In this document: positions 47,694 to 59,496 of the stretch, one piece after another
Numbering within the stretch: the stretch's first letter is position 1
How the letters are laid out: each line of letters begins with the position of its first letter
DNA from: Budorcas taxicolor
Lineage: Eukaryota; Chordata; Mammalia; Artiodactyla; Bovidae
DNA: 64,000 bases
Direction of reading: 5' to 3'
Assembly (NCBI RefSeq): GCF_023091745.1
Contig: NC_068920.1
Span: 117,827,622 to 117,891,621, forward strand
Made by a program: the position numbers and the translations under genes
Notes under the pieces: generated by a model
Databases searched by the model: none
What the model saw: only the letters and a program-made list of their open reading frames with translations
Told to the model about the DNA's origin: nothing

Positions 47694-48272
47694 AGCTTTC
47701 ACTAATAATTAAAGAAATTAAAAATACAACTTAAAAAAATACCCATAAAAATATCATCAAGCAATTAGTGCTCAATTTTTATTTCTCATCTACACATTTC
47801 ATACATTCTGAAATTCTGTTTTTGCGAAGTATCCAGCAACCATTTGTGTGAAAGGTTAGATAATTGAAGCAAAACCACTTAATGAATAGCCTAATATCTA
47901 CTGCTTATTTTTGGTTTTATTTTTTTTTACTTTTTATTTTTACTTTATTTTACTTTACAATACTGTATTGGTTTTGCCATACATTGACATGAATCCACCA
48001 TGGGTGTACATGCGATCCCAAACATGAACCCCCCCTCCCACCTCCCTCCCCACAACATCCCTCTGGGTCATCCCCATGCACCAGCCCCAAGCATGCTGTA
48101 TCCTGCATCGGACATAGACTGGTGATTCGATTCTTACATGATAGTATACATGTTTCAGTGCCATTCTCCCAAATCATCCCATCCTCTCCCTCTCCCTCTG
48201 AGACCAAAAGTCCGCTATACACATCTGTGTCTTTTTTGCTGTCTTGCATACAGGATCATCATTGCCAGCTTT

Positions 48273-51200
48273 CTAAATTCCATATATATGTGTTAGTATA
48301 CTGTACTGGTGTTTATCTTTCTGGCTTACCTCACACTGTATAATCGGCTCCAGTTTCATCCATCTCATCAGAGCTGATTCAAATGTATTCTTTTTAACGG
48401 CTGAGTAATACTCCATTGTGTATATGTACCACAGCTTTCTTATCCATTCATCTGCTGATGGATATCTAGGTTGTTTCCATGTCCTGGCTATTATAAACAG
48501 TGCTGTGATGAACACTGGGGTACATGTGTCTCTTTCAATTCTGGTTTCCTCTGTGTGTATGCCCAGCAGTGGGATTGCTGGGTCATAAGGTAGTTCTATT
48601 TGCAATTTTTTAAGGAATCTCCACATTGTTTTCCATAGTGGTTGTATTAGTTTGCATTCCCACCAACAGTGTAGGAGGGTTCCCTTTTCTCCACACCCTC
48701 TCCAGCATTTATTGCTTGCAGATTTTTGGATCGTAGCCATTCTGACTGGTGTGAAGTGGTACCTCATTGTGGTTTTGATTTGCATTTCTCTGATAATGAG
48801 TGATGTTGAGCATCTTTTTATGTGTTTGTTAGCCATCCGTATGTCTTCTTTGGAGAAATGTCTATTTAGTTCTTTGGCCCACTTTTTGATTGGGTTGTTT
48901 ATTTTTCTGGAATTGAGTTGCATAAGTTGCTTGCATATTTTTGAGATTAGTTGTTTGTCAGTTGTTTCATTTGCTTTTATTTTCTCCCATTCAGAAGGCT
49001 ATATTTTCACCTTGCTTATAGTTTCCTTTGTTGTGCAGAAGCTTTTAATTTTAATTAGATCCCATTTGTTTATTTTTGCTTTTATTTCCAGAATTCTGGG
49101 AGGTGGATCATAGAGGATCCTGCTGTGATTTATGTCTGAGAGTGTTTTGCCTATGTTCTCCTCTAGGAGTTTTATAGTTTCTGGTCTTACATTTAGATCT
49201 TTCATCCATTTTGAGTTTATTTTTGTGTGCGGTGTTAGAAAGTGATCTAGTTTCATTCTTTTACAAGTGGTTGACCAGTTTTCCCAGCACCTCTTGTTAA
49301 AGAGATTGTCTTTACTCCATTGTATATTCTTGCCTCCTTTGTCAAAGATAAGATGTCCATAGGTGTATGGATTTATCTCTGGGTTTTCTATTTTGTTCCA
49401 TTGATCTATATTTCTGTCTTTGTGCCAGTACCATACTGTCTTGATGACTGTGGCTTTGTAGTAGAGCCTGAAGTCAGGCAAGTTGATTCCTCCAGTTCCA
49501 TTCTTCTTTCTCAAGATTGCTTTGGCTATTTGAGGTTTTTTGTATTTCCATACAAATCTTGAAATGATTTGTTCTAGTTCTGTGAAAAATATCGCTGGTA
49601 GCTTGATAGGGATTGCATTGAATTTGTAAATTGCTTTGGGTAGTATACTCATTTTCACTATATCGATTCTTCCAATACATGAACATGGTATATTTCTCCA
49701 TCTATTAATGTCCTCTTTGATTTCTTTCATCAGTGTTTTATAGTTTTCTATATATAGGTCTTTAGTTTCTTTAGGTAGATATATTCCTAAGTATTTTATT
49801 CTTTTCGTTGCAATGGTGAATGGAATTGTTTCCTAATTTCTTTTTCTACTTTCTCATTATTAGTGCATAAGAATGCAAGGGATTTCTGTGTGTTGATTTT
49901 ATATCCTGCAAATTTACTATATTCATTGGTTAGCTCTAGTAATTTTCTAGTGGAGTCTTTAAGGTTTTCTATGTAGAGGATCATGTCATCTGCAAACACT
50001 GAGAGGTTTACTTCTTCTTTTCCAATTTGGATTCCTTTTATTTGTTTTTCTGCTCTGATTGCTGTGGCCAAAACTTCCAGAACTATTTTGAATAGTAGTG
50101 GTCAAAGTCGGCACCCTTGTCTTGTTCCTGACTTTAGGGGAAATGCTTTCAATTTTTCACCATTGAGGATAATGTTTGCTGTGGGTTTGTCATATATAGC
50201 TTTTATTATGTTGAGGTATGTTCCTTCTATGCCTGCTTTCTGGAGAGTTTTTATCATAAATGGATGTTGAATTTTGTCAAAGGCCTTCTCTGCATCTATT
50301 GAGATAATCATATGGCTTTTATTTTTCAATTTGTTAATGTGGTGAATTACATTGATTGATTTGCGGATATTGAAGAATCCTTGCATCACTGGGATAAAGC
50401 CCACTTGGTCATGGTGTATGATCTTTTTAATGTGTTGCTGGATTCTGATTGCTAGAATTTTGTTGAGGATTTTTGCATCTATGTTCATCAGTGATATTGG
50501 CCTGTAGTTTTCTTTTTTTGTAGTATCTTTGTCAGGTTTTGGTATTAGGGTGATTGTGGCCTCATAGAATGAGTTTGGAAGTTTACCTTCCCCTGCAATT
50601 TACTGGAAGAGTTTGAGTAGGATAGGTGTTAGCTCTTCTTGAAATTTTTAGTAGAATTCAGCTGTGAAGCTGTCTGGACCTGGGCTTTTGTTTGCTGGAA
50701 GATTTCTGATTACAGTTTCAATTTCTGTGCTTGTGATGGGTCTGATAAGATTTTCTATTTCTTCCTGGTTCAGTTTTGGAATATTGTACTTTTCTAAGAA
50801 TTTGTCCATTTCTTCAACATTGTCCATTTTATCGGCATATAATTGCTGATAGTAGTCTCTTATGATCCTTTGTATTTCTGTGTTGTCTGTTGTAATCTCT
50901 CCATTTTCATTTCTAATTTTATTGATTTGATTTTTCTCTCTTTGCTTCTTGATGAGTCTGGCTAACGGTTTGTCAGTTTTATTTATCCTTTCAAAGAACC
51001 AGCTTTTGGCTTTGTTGATTTTTGCTATGGTCTCTTTTGTTTCTTTTGCATTTATTTCTGCCCTAATTTTTAAGATTTCTTTCCTTCTGCTAACTCTGGG
51101 GTTCTCCAATTCTTCCTTTTCTAGTTGCTTTAGGTGTAGAGTTAGGTTATTTATTTGACTTTTTTCTTGTTTCTTGAGATATGCCTGTAGTGCTATGAAC

Positions 51201-52093
51201 TTTCCTCTTAGCACTGTTTTATAGTGTCCCACAGGTTTTGGGTTGTTGTGTTTTCATTTTCATTAGTTTCTATGCATATTTTGATTTCTTTTTTAATTTC
51301 TTCTGTGATTTGTTGGTTATTCAGAAGTGTGTTGTTGAGCCTCCATATGTTGGAATTTTTAATATTTTTTGTTCTGTAGTTGAGATCTAATCAATGCATT
51401 ATGGTCAGAAAAGATGGTTGGAATGATTTCTATTTTTTTTTTTTTAATTTATCAAGGTTAGATTTATGGCCCAGGATGTGGTCTATCCTGGAGAAGGTTC
51501 CATGAGCACTTGAGAAAAAGGTGAAATTCATTGTTTTGGGGTGAAATGTCCTATAGATATCAATTAGGTCTAACTGGTCTAATGTATCATTTAAAGATTT
51601 GTGTTTCTTTGTTAATTTTCTATTTAGTTGATCTGTCCATAGGTGTGAGTGGAGTATTAAAGTCTCCCGCTGTTATTGTGTTATTGTTAATTTCCCCTTT
51701 CATACTTGTTAGCATTTGTCTTACATATTGTGGTGCTCCTATGTTGGGTGCATATATATTTATAATTGTTATATCTTCTTCTTGGATTGATCCTTTGATC
51801 ATTATGTAGTGGCCTTCTTTATCTCTTTTCACAGCCTTTGTTTTAAAGTCTATTTTATCAGACATGAGTATTGCCACTCCTGCTTTCTTTTGGTCTCTAT
51901 TTGGGTGGAATATCTTTTTCCAGCCCTTCACTTTCAGTCTGTATGCGTCCCTTGTTTTGAGGTGGGTCTCTTGTAAGCAGCATATAGAGGGGTCTTGTTT
52001 TTGTATCCGTTCGGCCAATCTTTGTCTTTTTATTGGGGCATTCAACCCATTTACGTTTAAGATAATTATTGATAAGTATGATCCTGTTACCAT
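48273..52093 (-). pseudogene. L1 ORF2 remnant with intact endonuclease motifs
   Basis: Starts MVTGSYLSIIILNVNGLNA at 52093. The first 157 codons are open and show the endonuclease motifs NVNGLN, CLQETH, INIYAPNIG and AGDFN. A Gln-type codon has become a stop after DRSTK (51620). Further open pieces: 51232-50648 (linker; NLPANKSPGPDSFTAEFY), 50488-50102 (RT: NKILAIRIQQHIKKIIHHDQ, SIDAEKAFDKIQ), 50071-49796 (FADDMILYIEN at 49983-49997), 49730-48999 and 48923-48273 (Cys-rich CWRGCGEKGTLLHCWWEC, then MEYYSAVKKN to HIYGI). About six breaks in all, including a stop in the GCPLSP block at 50102. Recent but dead. Confidence 0.95.
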
Positions 52094-52144
52094 TTACTTT
52101 ATTGTTTTGGGTTTGGGTTTTTACACCCTTTTTGTGTTTCCTGT

Positions 52145-53069
52145 CTAGAGAATATCTTTTAGAATTTGTTGGAGAGCTGGTTTGGTGGTGCTGAATTCTC
52201 TCAGCTTTTGCTTGTCTGTAAAGCTTTTGATTTCTCCTTCGTATTTGAATGAGATCCTTGCTGGGTACAGAAATCTGGGCTGTAGGTTATTTTCTTTCAT
52301 CAATTTAAGTATGTCTTGCCATTCCCTCCTGGCTTGAAGAGTTTCTATTGAAAGATCAGCTGTTATCCTTTTGGGAATCCCCTTGTGTGTTATTTGTTGT
52401 TTTTCCCTTGCTGCTTTTAATACTTGTTCTTTGTGTTTGATCTTTGTTAATTTGATTAATATGTGTCTTGGGGTGTTTTGCCTTGGGTTTATCCTATTTG
52501 GAACTCTCTGTGTTTCTTGGACTTGGGTGATTATTTCCTTCCCCATTTTAGGGAAGTTTTCAACTCTTATCTCCTCAAGGATTTTCTCATGGTCTTTCTT
52601 TTTGTCTTCTTCTTCTGGGACTCCTATAATTCAAATGTTGGAGCATTTCATATTGTCCTGGAGGTCTCTGAGATTGTCCTCATTTCTTTTAATTCATTTT
52701 TCCTGTTTCCTCTCTGATTCATTTATTTCTACCATTCTATCTTCTATTTCACTAATCCTATCTTCTGCCTCTGTTATTCTACTATTTGTTGCCTCCGGAG
52801 TGTTTCTGATCTCATTTATTGCATTATTCATTATATTGACTCTTTTTTATCTCTTCTAGGTCCTTGTTAAATCTTTCTTGCATCTTCTCAATCCTTGTCT
52901 CTAGGCTGTTTATCTGTGATTCCATTTTGATTTCAAGATTTTGGATCATTTTCACTATCAATATTCAGAATTCTTTCTCAGGTAGATACCCTATCTCTTC
53001 CTCTTTTGTTTGGTTTGATGGGCATTTCTCCTGTTCCTTAACCTGCTGAGTATTCCTCTGTCTCTTCAT
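52145..53069 (-). pseudogene. L1 ORF1 remnant
   Basis: Start MKRQRNTQQVKEQEKCPSNQ at 53069. The N-terminal part stops after the YLPEKEF block. The coiled-coil region is shifted by an indel near 52840. The C-terminal RNA-binding half is open for 133 codons (52546-52145: MGKEIITQVQETQRVPNRIN to STTKPALQQILKDIL). It lies 51 bp upstream of ORF2, the usual L1 spacing. Confidence 0.93.
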
Positions 53070-53801
53070 CTTGGTTATATTGCTGCATTTGGGGTGGCCT
53101 TTTAATATTCTGGTAATTTGTGGAGTTCTCTTTATTATGGAGTTTCCTCACTGTGGGTGGGGTTGTGTCAGTGGCTTGTCAAGGTTTCCCAGTTAGGGAG
53201 GCTTGTGTTGGAGATCTGGTGGGTGGAGCTGGGTTTCTTCTCTCTGGAGTGCAGTGGAGTGACCAGTAATGGGTTATGAGACATCAAAGGTTTCCGAGCA
53301 GCTTTGATCTGCCTGTATATTGAAGCTCAGGGGTGTGTTCCTGTGTTGCCGGAGAATTTGCGTGGTATGTCTTGCTCTGGAACTTGTCGGCCCTTGGGTG
53401 GAGCTTGGTTTCAGTGTAGGTATGGAGGTGTTTGATGAGCTCCTATTGCTTAATGTTCCCTGAATTCAGGAGTTCTCTTATGTTCTCAGGCTTTGGACTT
53501 AAGCCTCCTGCTTCTGGTTTTCAGTTTTATTTTTACAGTAGCCTCTAGATTTCTCCATCTATACAGCACCAATGATAAAACATCTAGGTTAAAGATGAAA
53601 AGTTTCTCCACATTGAGGGACACCCAGAGAGGTTCACTGTTTTCGAAGACAATGGTCTGCTTTTCTGGTTGCCTGATGTCCTCTGCCAGATTCAGAAGTT
53701 GTTTTGTGGAGTTTGCTCAGCGCTGAAATGTTCTTTTGAGGAATTTTTGAGGGAGAAAGCGGTCTTCCCATCCTATTCCTCCTCCATCTTAGCGGGAATC
53801 C
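53070..53801 (-). promoter_or_regulatory. L1 5' UTR with alternative 5' module
   Basis: The outer module (about 53641-53801) begins, in the L1 sense, with a GATGGAGGAGGAATAGGATG-type sequence. It joins the inner part at AGTGAACCTCTCTGGGTG. The inner part matches the other full-length L1 from its position 16721 on. The tandem units seen in the other element are absent here. No promoter activity can be read directly. Confidence 0.75.
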
Positions 53802-53961
53802 CTACTGCTTATTTTTAAAGTTGACATTATCACAGGCTTCATTCAAATGATTTCCTGGTTCTTTATTTCCAAAATTATTTTTTTATTTCACAAAATTCAC
53901 TTTCAAACTAAGTACCAGAAGGCTTTCATTATTAAAGTTTAATAACATCTTTAAATAACTT

Positions 53962-54086
53962 ATGAGAAGGAGAGAGCAACCCACTCCAGTATACTTTCCT
54001 GGAGAATCCCATGGATGGGAAGCCTGGCAGGATATAGTCCATGAGGTCTCAAGAGTCGGACAAGACTTAGCAACTAAGCCACCACC
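53962..54086 (+). mobile_element. Bov-A/Bov-tA 3' body
   Basis: BovB-like SINE body from GAGAAGGAGAGAGCAACCCACTCC to AAGACTTAGCAACTAAGCC; no tRNA-like head. An imperfect 9-bp duplication, aaataaMtt, lies at 53953-53961 and 54087-54095. Confidence 0.85.
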
Positions 54087-54095
54087 AAATAAATT

Positions 54096-55140
54096 AACAG
54101 GTGATCCTCCATGACTCATCTACTTTACCGTGTTCCTGGCTATCCCCTACATAATATACTTTCAATATGATAATGGTAGCCAAAGAATATATATGTTCCT
54201 GTATGCGTGTTTGTGTGTGTGTTAACCTTGGAGTAGACTTAGTGTGTTTTAGATGTTTCACTTATTTATATATAAAACAATAACTTTTTCTTTGTGGTTA
54301 ATTTTAGTTTTTCATACACCAATATTTACTTCTTTCCAAAATCAAATTTCCTATGACTAAATGTATTCTTATCTTAATTAATTAATTTAAATAATTAATT
54401 TAAAGTATATAGTAGGACATTTTATCTATCATTTATCTATTTATCTATCTAATCTTGTAAATGTACAATGCTATTCATTGCAGCATCATTCATAAAATAT
54501 AGTACAATAGCCCTAAGAAGTGTTCATTATGGAGCACATCTAGGTATGGGAATATCAGCTGTCCAGGAGGTCCAGGCTGATCCTTTTAACCTTTTTCCCC
54601 AATGGAATAAAACATTTAATCTATGATGGTAAAGGCAACACTCAGGGCTTTCATCTTGATCTCTATCTCTCCCTTTTTAAAGATACTAAACTTTTGCTAC
54701 ACGTAAAAATGTAAAATAGGAAAAATGAGCAAAGGGCAAACATGCTTAACTAATTCATGTCCATCAGAACAAATGGGGAAAGAGTGCACCAAAGAGGCTG
54801 CTGAAAGGTAAACACTTACTGAACCTGAAGAAGAGAACAAGGAGGACAAAACAAGGCTAGCTTAAGTGCAGGAGGCTGAACAGGAGAACCTAAAAATTCA
54901 CACTAACACTCAGGGAGAGTACCTTGCCTAAAGCTTACTTACCCTTATTCAGATAGCAAAGCCCATGTTCTACGGTTAAGTTAAGAAACCCCAAATTATA
55001 AGGAATAGGATACAGTTGGAAGACACTGGGGACCTGAGAAAGCTTGTAGTTTGTTGTTGCACTGTTTGTCTTCTAGGTACAACAATCGAATTCCTGTAGA
55101 GAGAATTTGTATGGTTTAACAGACCATATCAACATTTTTT
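54096..55140. other. Unique DNA with an ATCT repeat
   Basis: A (TATC)-type repeat lies at 54421-54457. A patch at 54455-54535 faintly recalls ancient L1 ORF2 (TTCATTGCAGCATCATTCATAA). No gene seen. Confidence 0.5.
54421..54457. repeat. (TATC)n imperfect tetranucleotide repeat
   Basis: Imperfect TATC/ATTT units. Confidence 0.85.
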
Positions 55141-55383
55141 TTAAGATTCCTCATGTAGGTGATACCATATGATATTTCTCTTTGTCTGTCTGAATTACTT
55201 CACTCAGTAGGACAACCTCAGGAACTCTGCTCAATATTCTGCAACAACCTAATTGGGAAAAGAATTTGAAAAGAATAGATACATGTATATGTATAACTGA
55301 ATCACGTCGTACATCTGAAATTAATGCAACGTTGTTCATCAGTTGACCTTCAATATAAAATAAAAAGTTAAATAAATAAATAA
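55141..55383 (+). mobile_element. Old L1 3' end with short 5' inversion
   Basis: 55141 to about 55210 is the complement of the end of L1 ORF2 (SEVIQTDKEKYHMVSPT on the minus strand). From about 55220 to 55365 the L1 3' UTR runs in the sense direction (CTCAATATTCTGCAACAACC, GAATAGATACATGTATATGTATAACTGAATCA, ACATCTGAAATTAATGCAAC) and ends in a (TAAA)n tail. The upstream piece is inverted, as in twin priming. Confidence 0.8.
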
Positions 55384-56760
55384 ACAGATCTTACTAGTTC
55401 TGTTCTGAGTATTATTAGGTCTTTCCTTTGTGCGATACTTCAGAGAGGTCTCTACATAAACTTCTTTACAGTCATGAGATTTTTTCCATAATGATTATTT
55501 ATGTAAGTACTTTGACACACAGAAAACTCAGTTTTTATATAGTTTGTTAACAACTGCATAACTGTCCCGTCAATATTATAATGATTTGTAAATTCATTTT
55601 CAACCATTTTCTTCAAGATTATTATCAGAATTTGTATACTGAAAAGCCAATTGAGTAGAAAATCTTAAGTGTTCATTAAAAACTCATAAGTAGAGTGCAA
55701 AGTTATAATATCTTAATTTGGAAGACTCATTTCATTTGTTTATTTTTCTAGTTCTTTAAAAAAAAAAAAAAAAAAACCATGAGGAAGAACCTCCACTAAT
55801 TCACATTACCCAAAGGCAGCCCTAAAGTGCTCTGCCAATATGTGACATAAATAAAACCTGCCCTACTCCCTTCTATTGTGATTTACTTTTAAAAAAGAAA
55901 AACTGCATATGCAGTCATACAACTATCTAAGGTTAAAGCTTTGAGCCAGAGTCCTTTGTATTAATAAGAGAATGAATTCAGTTCTGTTAAACTGCCAGAG
56001 GGATAGTTGGTTAGTTGTTGACTGGAGGATTTTTATTTAAATTTGTGTGTTTTAACCTGGAAAAAAAAATTTACTAGCACAAAATCTTCACAAGCTACTT
56101 CTTTCTTTCACACGTTCCATTTAGTGATAATTCCTGGAGACATCACTGTTACTTTATGGAGTTTCAACTGATACATATGGAGTTTCTCATATGTATCAGT
56201 TGCAGTAGAGGGATGTATTCAGTTTTTCAGGCTATTTGAATGCTAAGGAACAGACACAAAGCACACTTCCAGAACTGCTGACAGGGCTTTGGGTCCAGTT
56301 AATTGCTGGTAAACAGAACTGTCTCTAATGCTCTTTTTAGTTCTGTGTTGATGTCTGCCAGCAGTTTTCAACAGGGGTTTTAAAATTTCTTTATCTCTGA
56401 CTCCAGTTGATTGACAGGTAAATCATGAACTGGCAGTGTTTGAAGAACTGCACTAGATTTCTATAAAGCTGTGACTATTTCTTAAACCTTACAGAACAAG
56501 TTCTAAATACTACATTTTCTGCTGTGATTCTCTAATGCCTGAAAATCACTAAGCTGAAATACTAGTCAAATATTTTAGTGAGTTTATTCCTTATATAATC
56601 CTTTGAAAATGCATTCTATAAGTACAAATTTGATAGTAAGCCATGCTTATTGCAACATTTATTAGCACAGCTTTTAACTACATATTTGTTTACATTTTTG
56701 TTTATCAATATAGGATTCTTGCTTCCATTTTGATTTACATTTCAATGTATAACTAGTAAT
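55384..56760. other. Unique DNA containing a short perfect palindrome
   Basis: Poly(A) near 55759-55776 and a stem-loop at 56165-56202. No gene seen. Confidence 0.5.
56165..56202. repeat. Perfect 15-bp inverted repeat, 8-nt loop
   Basis: Arms caactgatacatatg (56165-56179) and catatgtatcagttg (56188-56202) around the loop gagtttct. A direct repeat, tatggagttt, lies at 56155-56164 and 56176-56185. Confidence 0.97.
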
Positions 56761-56772
56761 ATTAAGAAATAT

Positions 56773-56996
56773 GGGCTTTCCCAGTGGCTCAGCAGTAAAG
56801 AATATGCCTGCAATGCAGTAGACATAGGAGATTTGGGTTCAGTCCCTGGGTTCGGAAGATACCGCCTGGAGGAGGGCATGGCAATCGAGTCCAGTATTGT
56901 TGCCAGGAAATCCCATGGGTAGAGGAGCTTGGCAGGCTACAGTCCATGGGGTCATAGTGAGTTGGACACGATTGAAGCAATTAAGCATGCATGCAC
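56773..56996 (+). mobile_element. Bov-tA SINE
   Basis: tRNA-like head with A box (gtggctcagcagt) and an altered B box (ggttcagtccc), BovB-like body, tail GCATGCATGCAC. Perfect 12-bp duplication, attaagaaatat, at 56761-56772 and 56997-57008. Confidence 0.96.
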
Positions 56997-57008
56997 ATTA
57001 AGAAATAT

Positions 57009-58569
57009 ATCTACAGAATATATTTTAAGTTTGTTCCCTAATTTATTATGTTTGCCAAGTTACAAGTAAACCAGTTACTACTAATTTTGAGGAGTTGGTG
57101 TAATTGTGATTTTCTATTGAGGGGACATGTAACATCTGTGTTTGAAATTTAAAGATCACAAATTACAATGTACATTCTGTCTCTCTCTTTTTTGTTTACC
57201 TCTGCTACCTTACTGTAATGAAAAAGGGAAGAAATTTCATTCATGTATAATTCTCTGAAATATAGGAATAGTGTTATTTATAGAAATGAAATTAAAATAG
57301 ACTATATTACGTATTTTGACCACAAATTATCTGTTTTAACATAGTAGCCATCTTTCATCTGAGAGACAGTAATTAAGACCTTTTTCTCCCTATTATGCAA
57401 ATCCTTTAAAAATTGTGAAAAAGAACACAGTGACAGGGTATAATCCAATGTGGATTGCAAAGGAAGTAAAATAAATGGAATGTGTGATACCAAAGTCTTT
57501 CTTTTATGCTACAGATTTCAGCATTCTGCAGCCAATCTTTTTGAAAAAGAACTTCAAATATTTCTTAAATGCAACTGCACTTTTTGTTTATCATCCATTC
57601 CAGAAGTGTATTTTTTTAAAACTTTTATTTATAGTATTTAATATTTTCATAAGCTGATTTAATATGAAGTCGTTTTAGGTGTTGGCTGTGCATGTGGACA
57701 CCCCAGTTGATAAGTAGTTCTGTGAAATCAAGAATCAACATTTTTTATCCTGAAAATAACACAGACTCCTTAGAGACTTGACTTCTAATGCGAATAGTTT
57801 GCTTCATTTTAAATAGCATTTCATATTTTCTACATATGATTTAGGGCTCACTCTTTGGTTCTCTTGTTGGGCTGAAGAGAAAATACTAACTCTCAGAGCT
57901 CAAACTACCTGCATGTATGAAAATTAGAAGTGTAAGGCATAAAACATAAGGTGAAACACAAACTCCCTTAAGGATATAAGTATCTGATCTGGGCAGATAT
58001 GCAAGGTTACTCCATGATTTAGGACTTCACTAGTTAATACGTGAAGGTCTCAAGATCATCATATTTAAATAGGAGGTTTCAAAGTAATGATCTTAAAGGA
58101 CTTTGTAGCCTAAAGATTTTCTTATCCAGGAAAAACACATGTTGTCTTTGTAAATGATATAGTTATTCCACATGCACATAGCAATGCTGGACAATAGTGT
58201 ACGCTTGTTCTCATTGTTCTAATGAAATGACATGTGTTTTTACAATGTTACTTTACAATTACTAATTTAAAAATCAGCAACAAAGAAAAGAGTAGCTAAT
58301 TAACTATATGACAGTGACAGAAAAAGTTATGCATGCTGGAAAATAAAGGTTTTTATTCATGCCTTGGAAAAATTCATTTTGATTTGTAAATCAAAGTAAA
58401 TAATACTTAAGCAATAACTCTTGATCAAGTTATCTAACCACATAGAATATTGAAATTTGATGACTATATGCTGCCTTCTAGTAAAACAGATAGAATATCA
58501 GAGTAAAATTAGCCAACTGAGGAAAAATGAAAAGGTGCACAGTTCTGCAAACATAAATTCTTTCATAAG
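57009..58569. other. Unique DNA
   Basis: No gene or repeat recognised. Open frames of about 60 codons near 57450-57650 have no motif. Confidence 0.5.
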
Positions 58570-58665
58570 AGCTATATGTTATATTATTATGATGTACACC
58601 TTAAACTGATGTAATGTTATAAGTGATTTATATCTCAATAAAACTGGAAATAAAATTGTGGAGAA
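58570..58665 (+). mobile_element. Ancient L1 3' terminus
   Basis: GATGTACACCTTAAACTGATGTAATGTTATAAGTGATTTATATCTCAATAAAACTGGAAA matches the terminal 3' UTR of older mammalian L1s as remembered. Confidence 0.65.
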
Positions 58666-58975
58666 TTTACTATACCTTAAAAAGTGTCCAATTATTTGGC
58701 ACTTCACAGATTTATAAAAAATAATAATATAAAAAACAAACACAAAACCAAAGAGTAAGAGATCCCATGTATATATGGGATATACATATATTACAGATGA
58801 TTATTAAACAATATTTAAAATGATATTGAAATGATGTCCATCAATTTGGAAAATAGTTAAGTTTTTAACCTATGTTTTCTCATATACATAAAAAATTAAG
58901 ATAAATGAAAGATTTTACCAGAAGTGTACATACACATATATACACACACAGATGTATAAACATGTACGTATTTGA

Positions 58976-59028
58976 ATGCTAAGTCACTTCAGCTGTGTTG
59001 GACTCTTTGCAATCCTATGGATTGTAGC
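58976..59028 (-). mobile_element. Bov-A SINE scrap
   Basis: About 50 bases of antisense SINE 3' body (TGCTAAGTCACTTCAG to CTATGGATTGTAGCC). Confidence 0.75.
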
Positions 59029-59168
59029 CATAAAGCAAATCATCAGTTGAATTAACCATATGGAAATTAAATCAATTTTAGGTGGCAAAGGCAATATGAG
59101 CATTCTGAAAATATGATGTTCTGAAAAATAACAAAGACTGGATGCATTTTTTGAATAAATAATAGACT

Positions 59169-59440
59169 GCTAAGCTTCTAAATCATTTCAGTTGTGTCCG
59201 ACTCTGTGCGACCCCATAGATGGCAGCCCACCAGGCTCCCCCATCCCTGGGATTCTCCAGGCAAGAACACTGGAGTGGGTTGCCATTTCCTTCTTCAATG
59301 CATGAAAGTGAAAAGTGAAAGTGAAGTCACTCAGTCGTGTACAACTTTTCATGACCCCATGGACTGCAGCCTACCAGGCTCCTCTGTTCACAGGATTTTC
59401 CAGGCGAGAGTACCGCAGTGGGGTGCCATTGCCTTCTCCA
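59169..59440 (-). mobile_element. Bov-A2 SINE (dimer)
   Basis: Complete antisense dimer with its usual linker. The tail is shortened to GCTAAGCTTCTAAATC. Perfect 12-bp duplication, aaataatagact, at 59157-59168 and 59441-59452. Confidence 0.96.
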
Positions 59441-59496
59441 AAATAATAGACTAGAACAGTAATACAAATATTTGTGTCAAAGCTATAAGGAAAGAG

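Larger units (their letters stand above)
47913..53801 (-). mobile_element. Full-length L1 (bovine type) with perfect TSD
   Basis: 5889 bp on the minus strand with a perfect 15-bp target duplication, ctactgcttattttt (47898-47912 and 53802-53816). The inferred nick, read on the plus strand at the right edge, is TTTT/AAAG, which fits the L1 endonuclease preference. Order from the right: 5' UTR (53801-53070), ORF1 remnant, ORF2 remnant, 3' UTR, and a tail of AATAAAGTAAA type at the left. The first about 160 bp of the 5' UTR are a different module from that of the other full-length L1 here. Confidence 0.97.

Noticed and set aside
52371..52859. 162-codon plus-strand frame, Ser/Phe/Leu-rich
   Set aside because: Antisense of the L1 ORF1 remnant; a shadow frame.
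56165..56202. Possible microRNA precursor
   Set aside because: A 15-bp stem with an 8-nt loop is too short for a pre-miRNA, and no outer pairing extends it.
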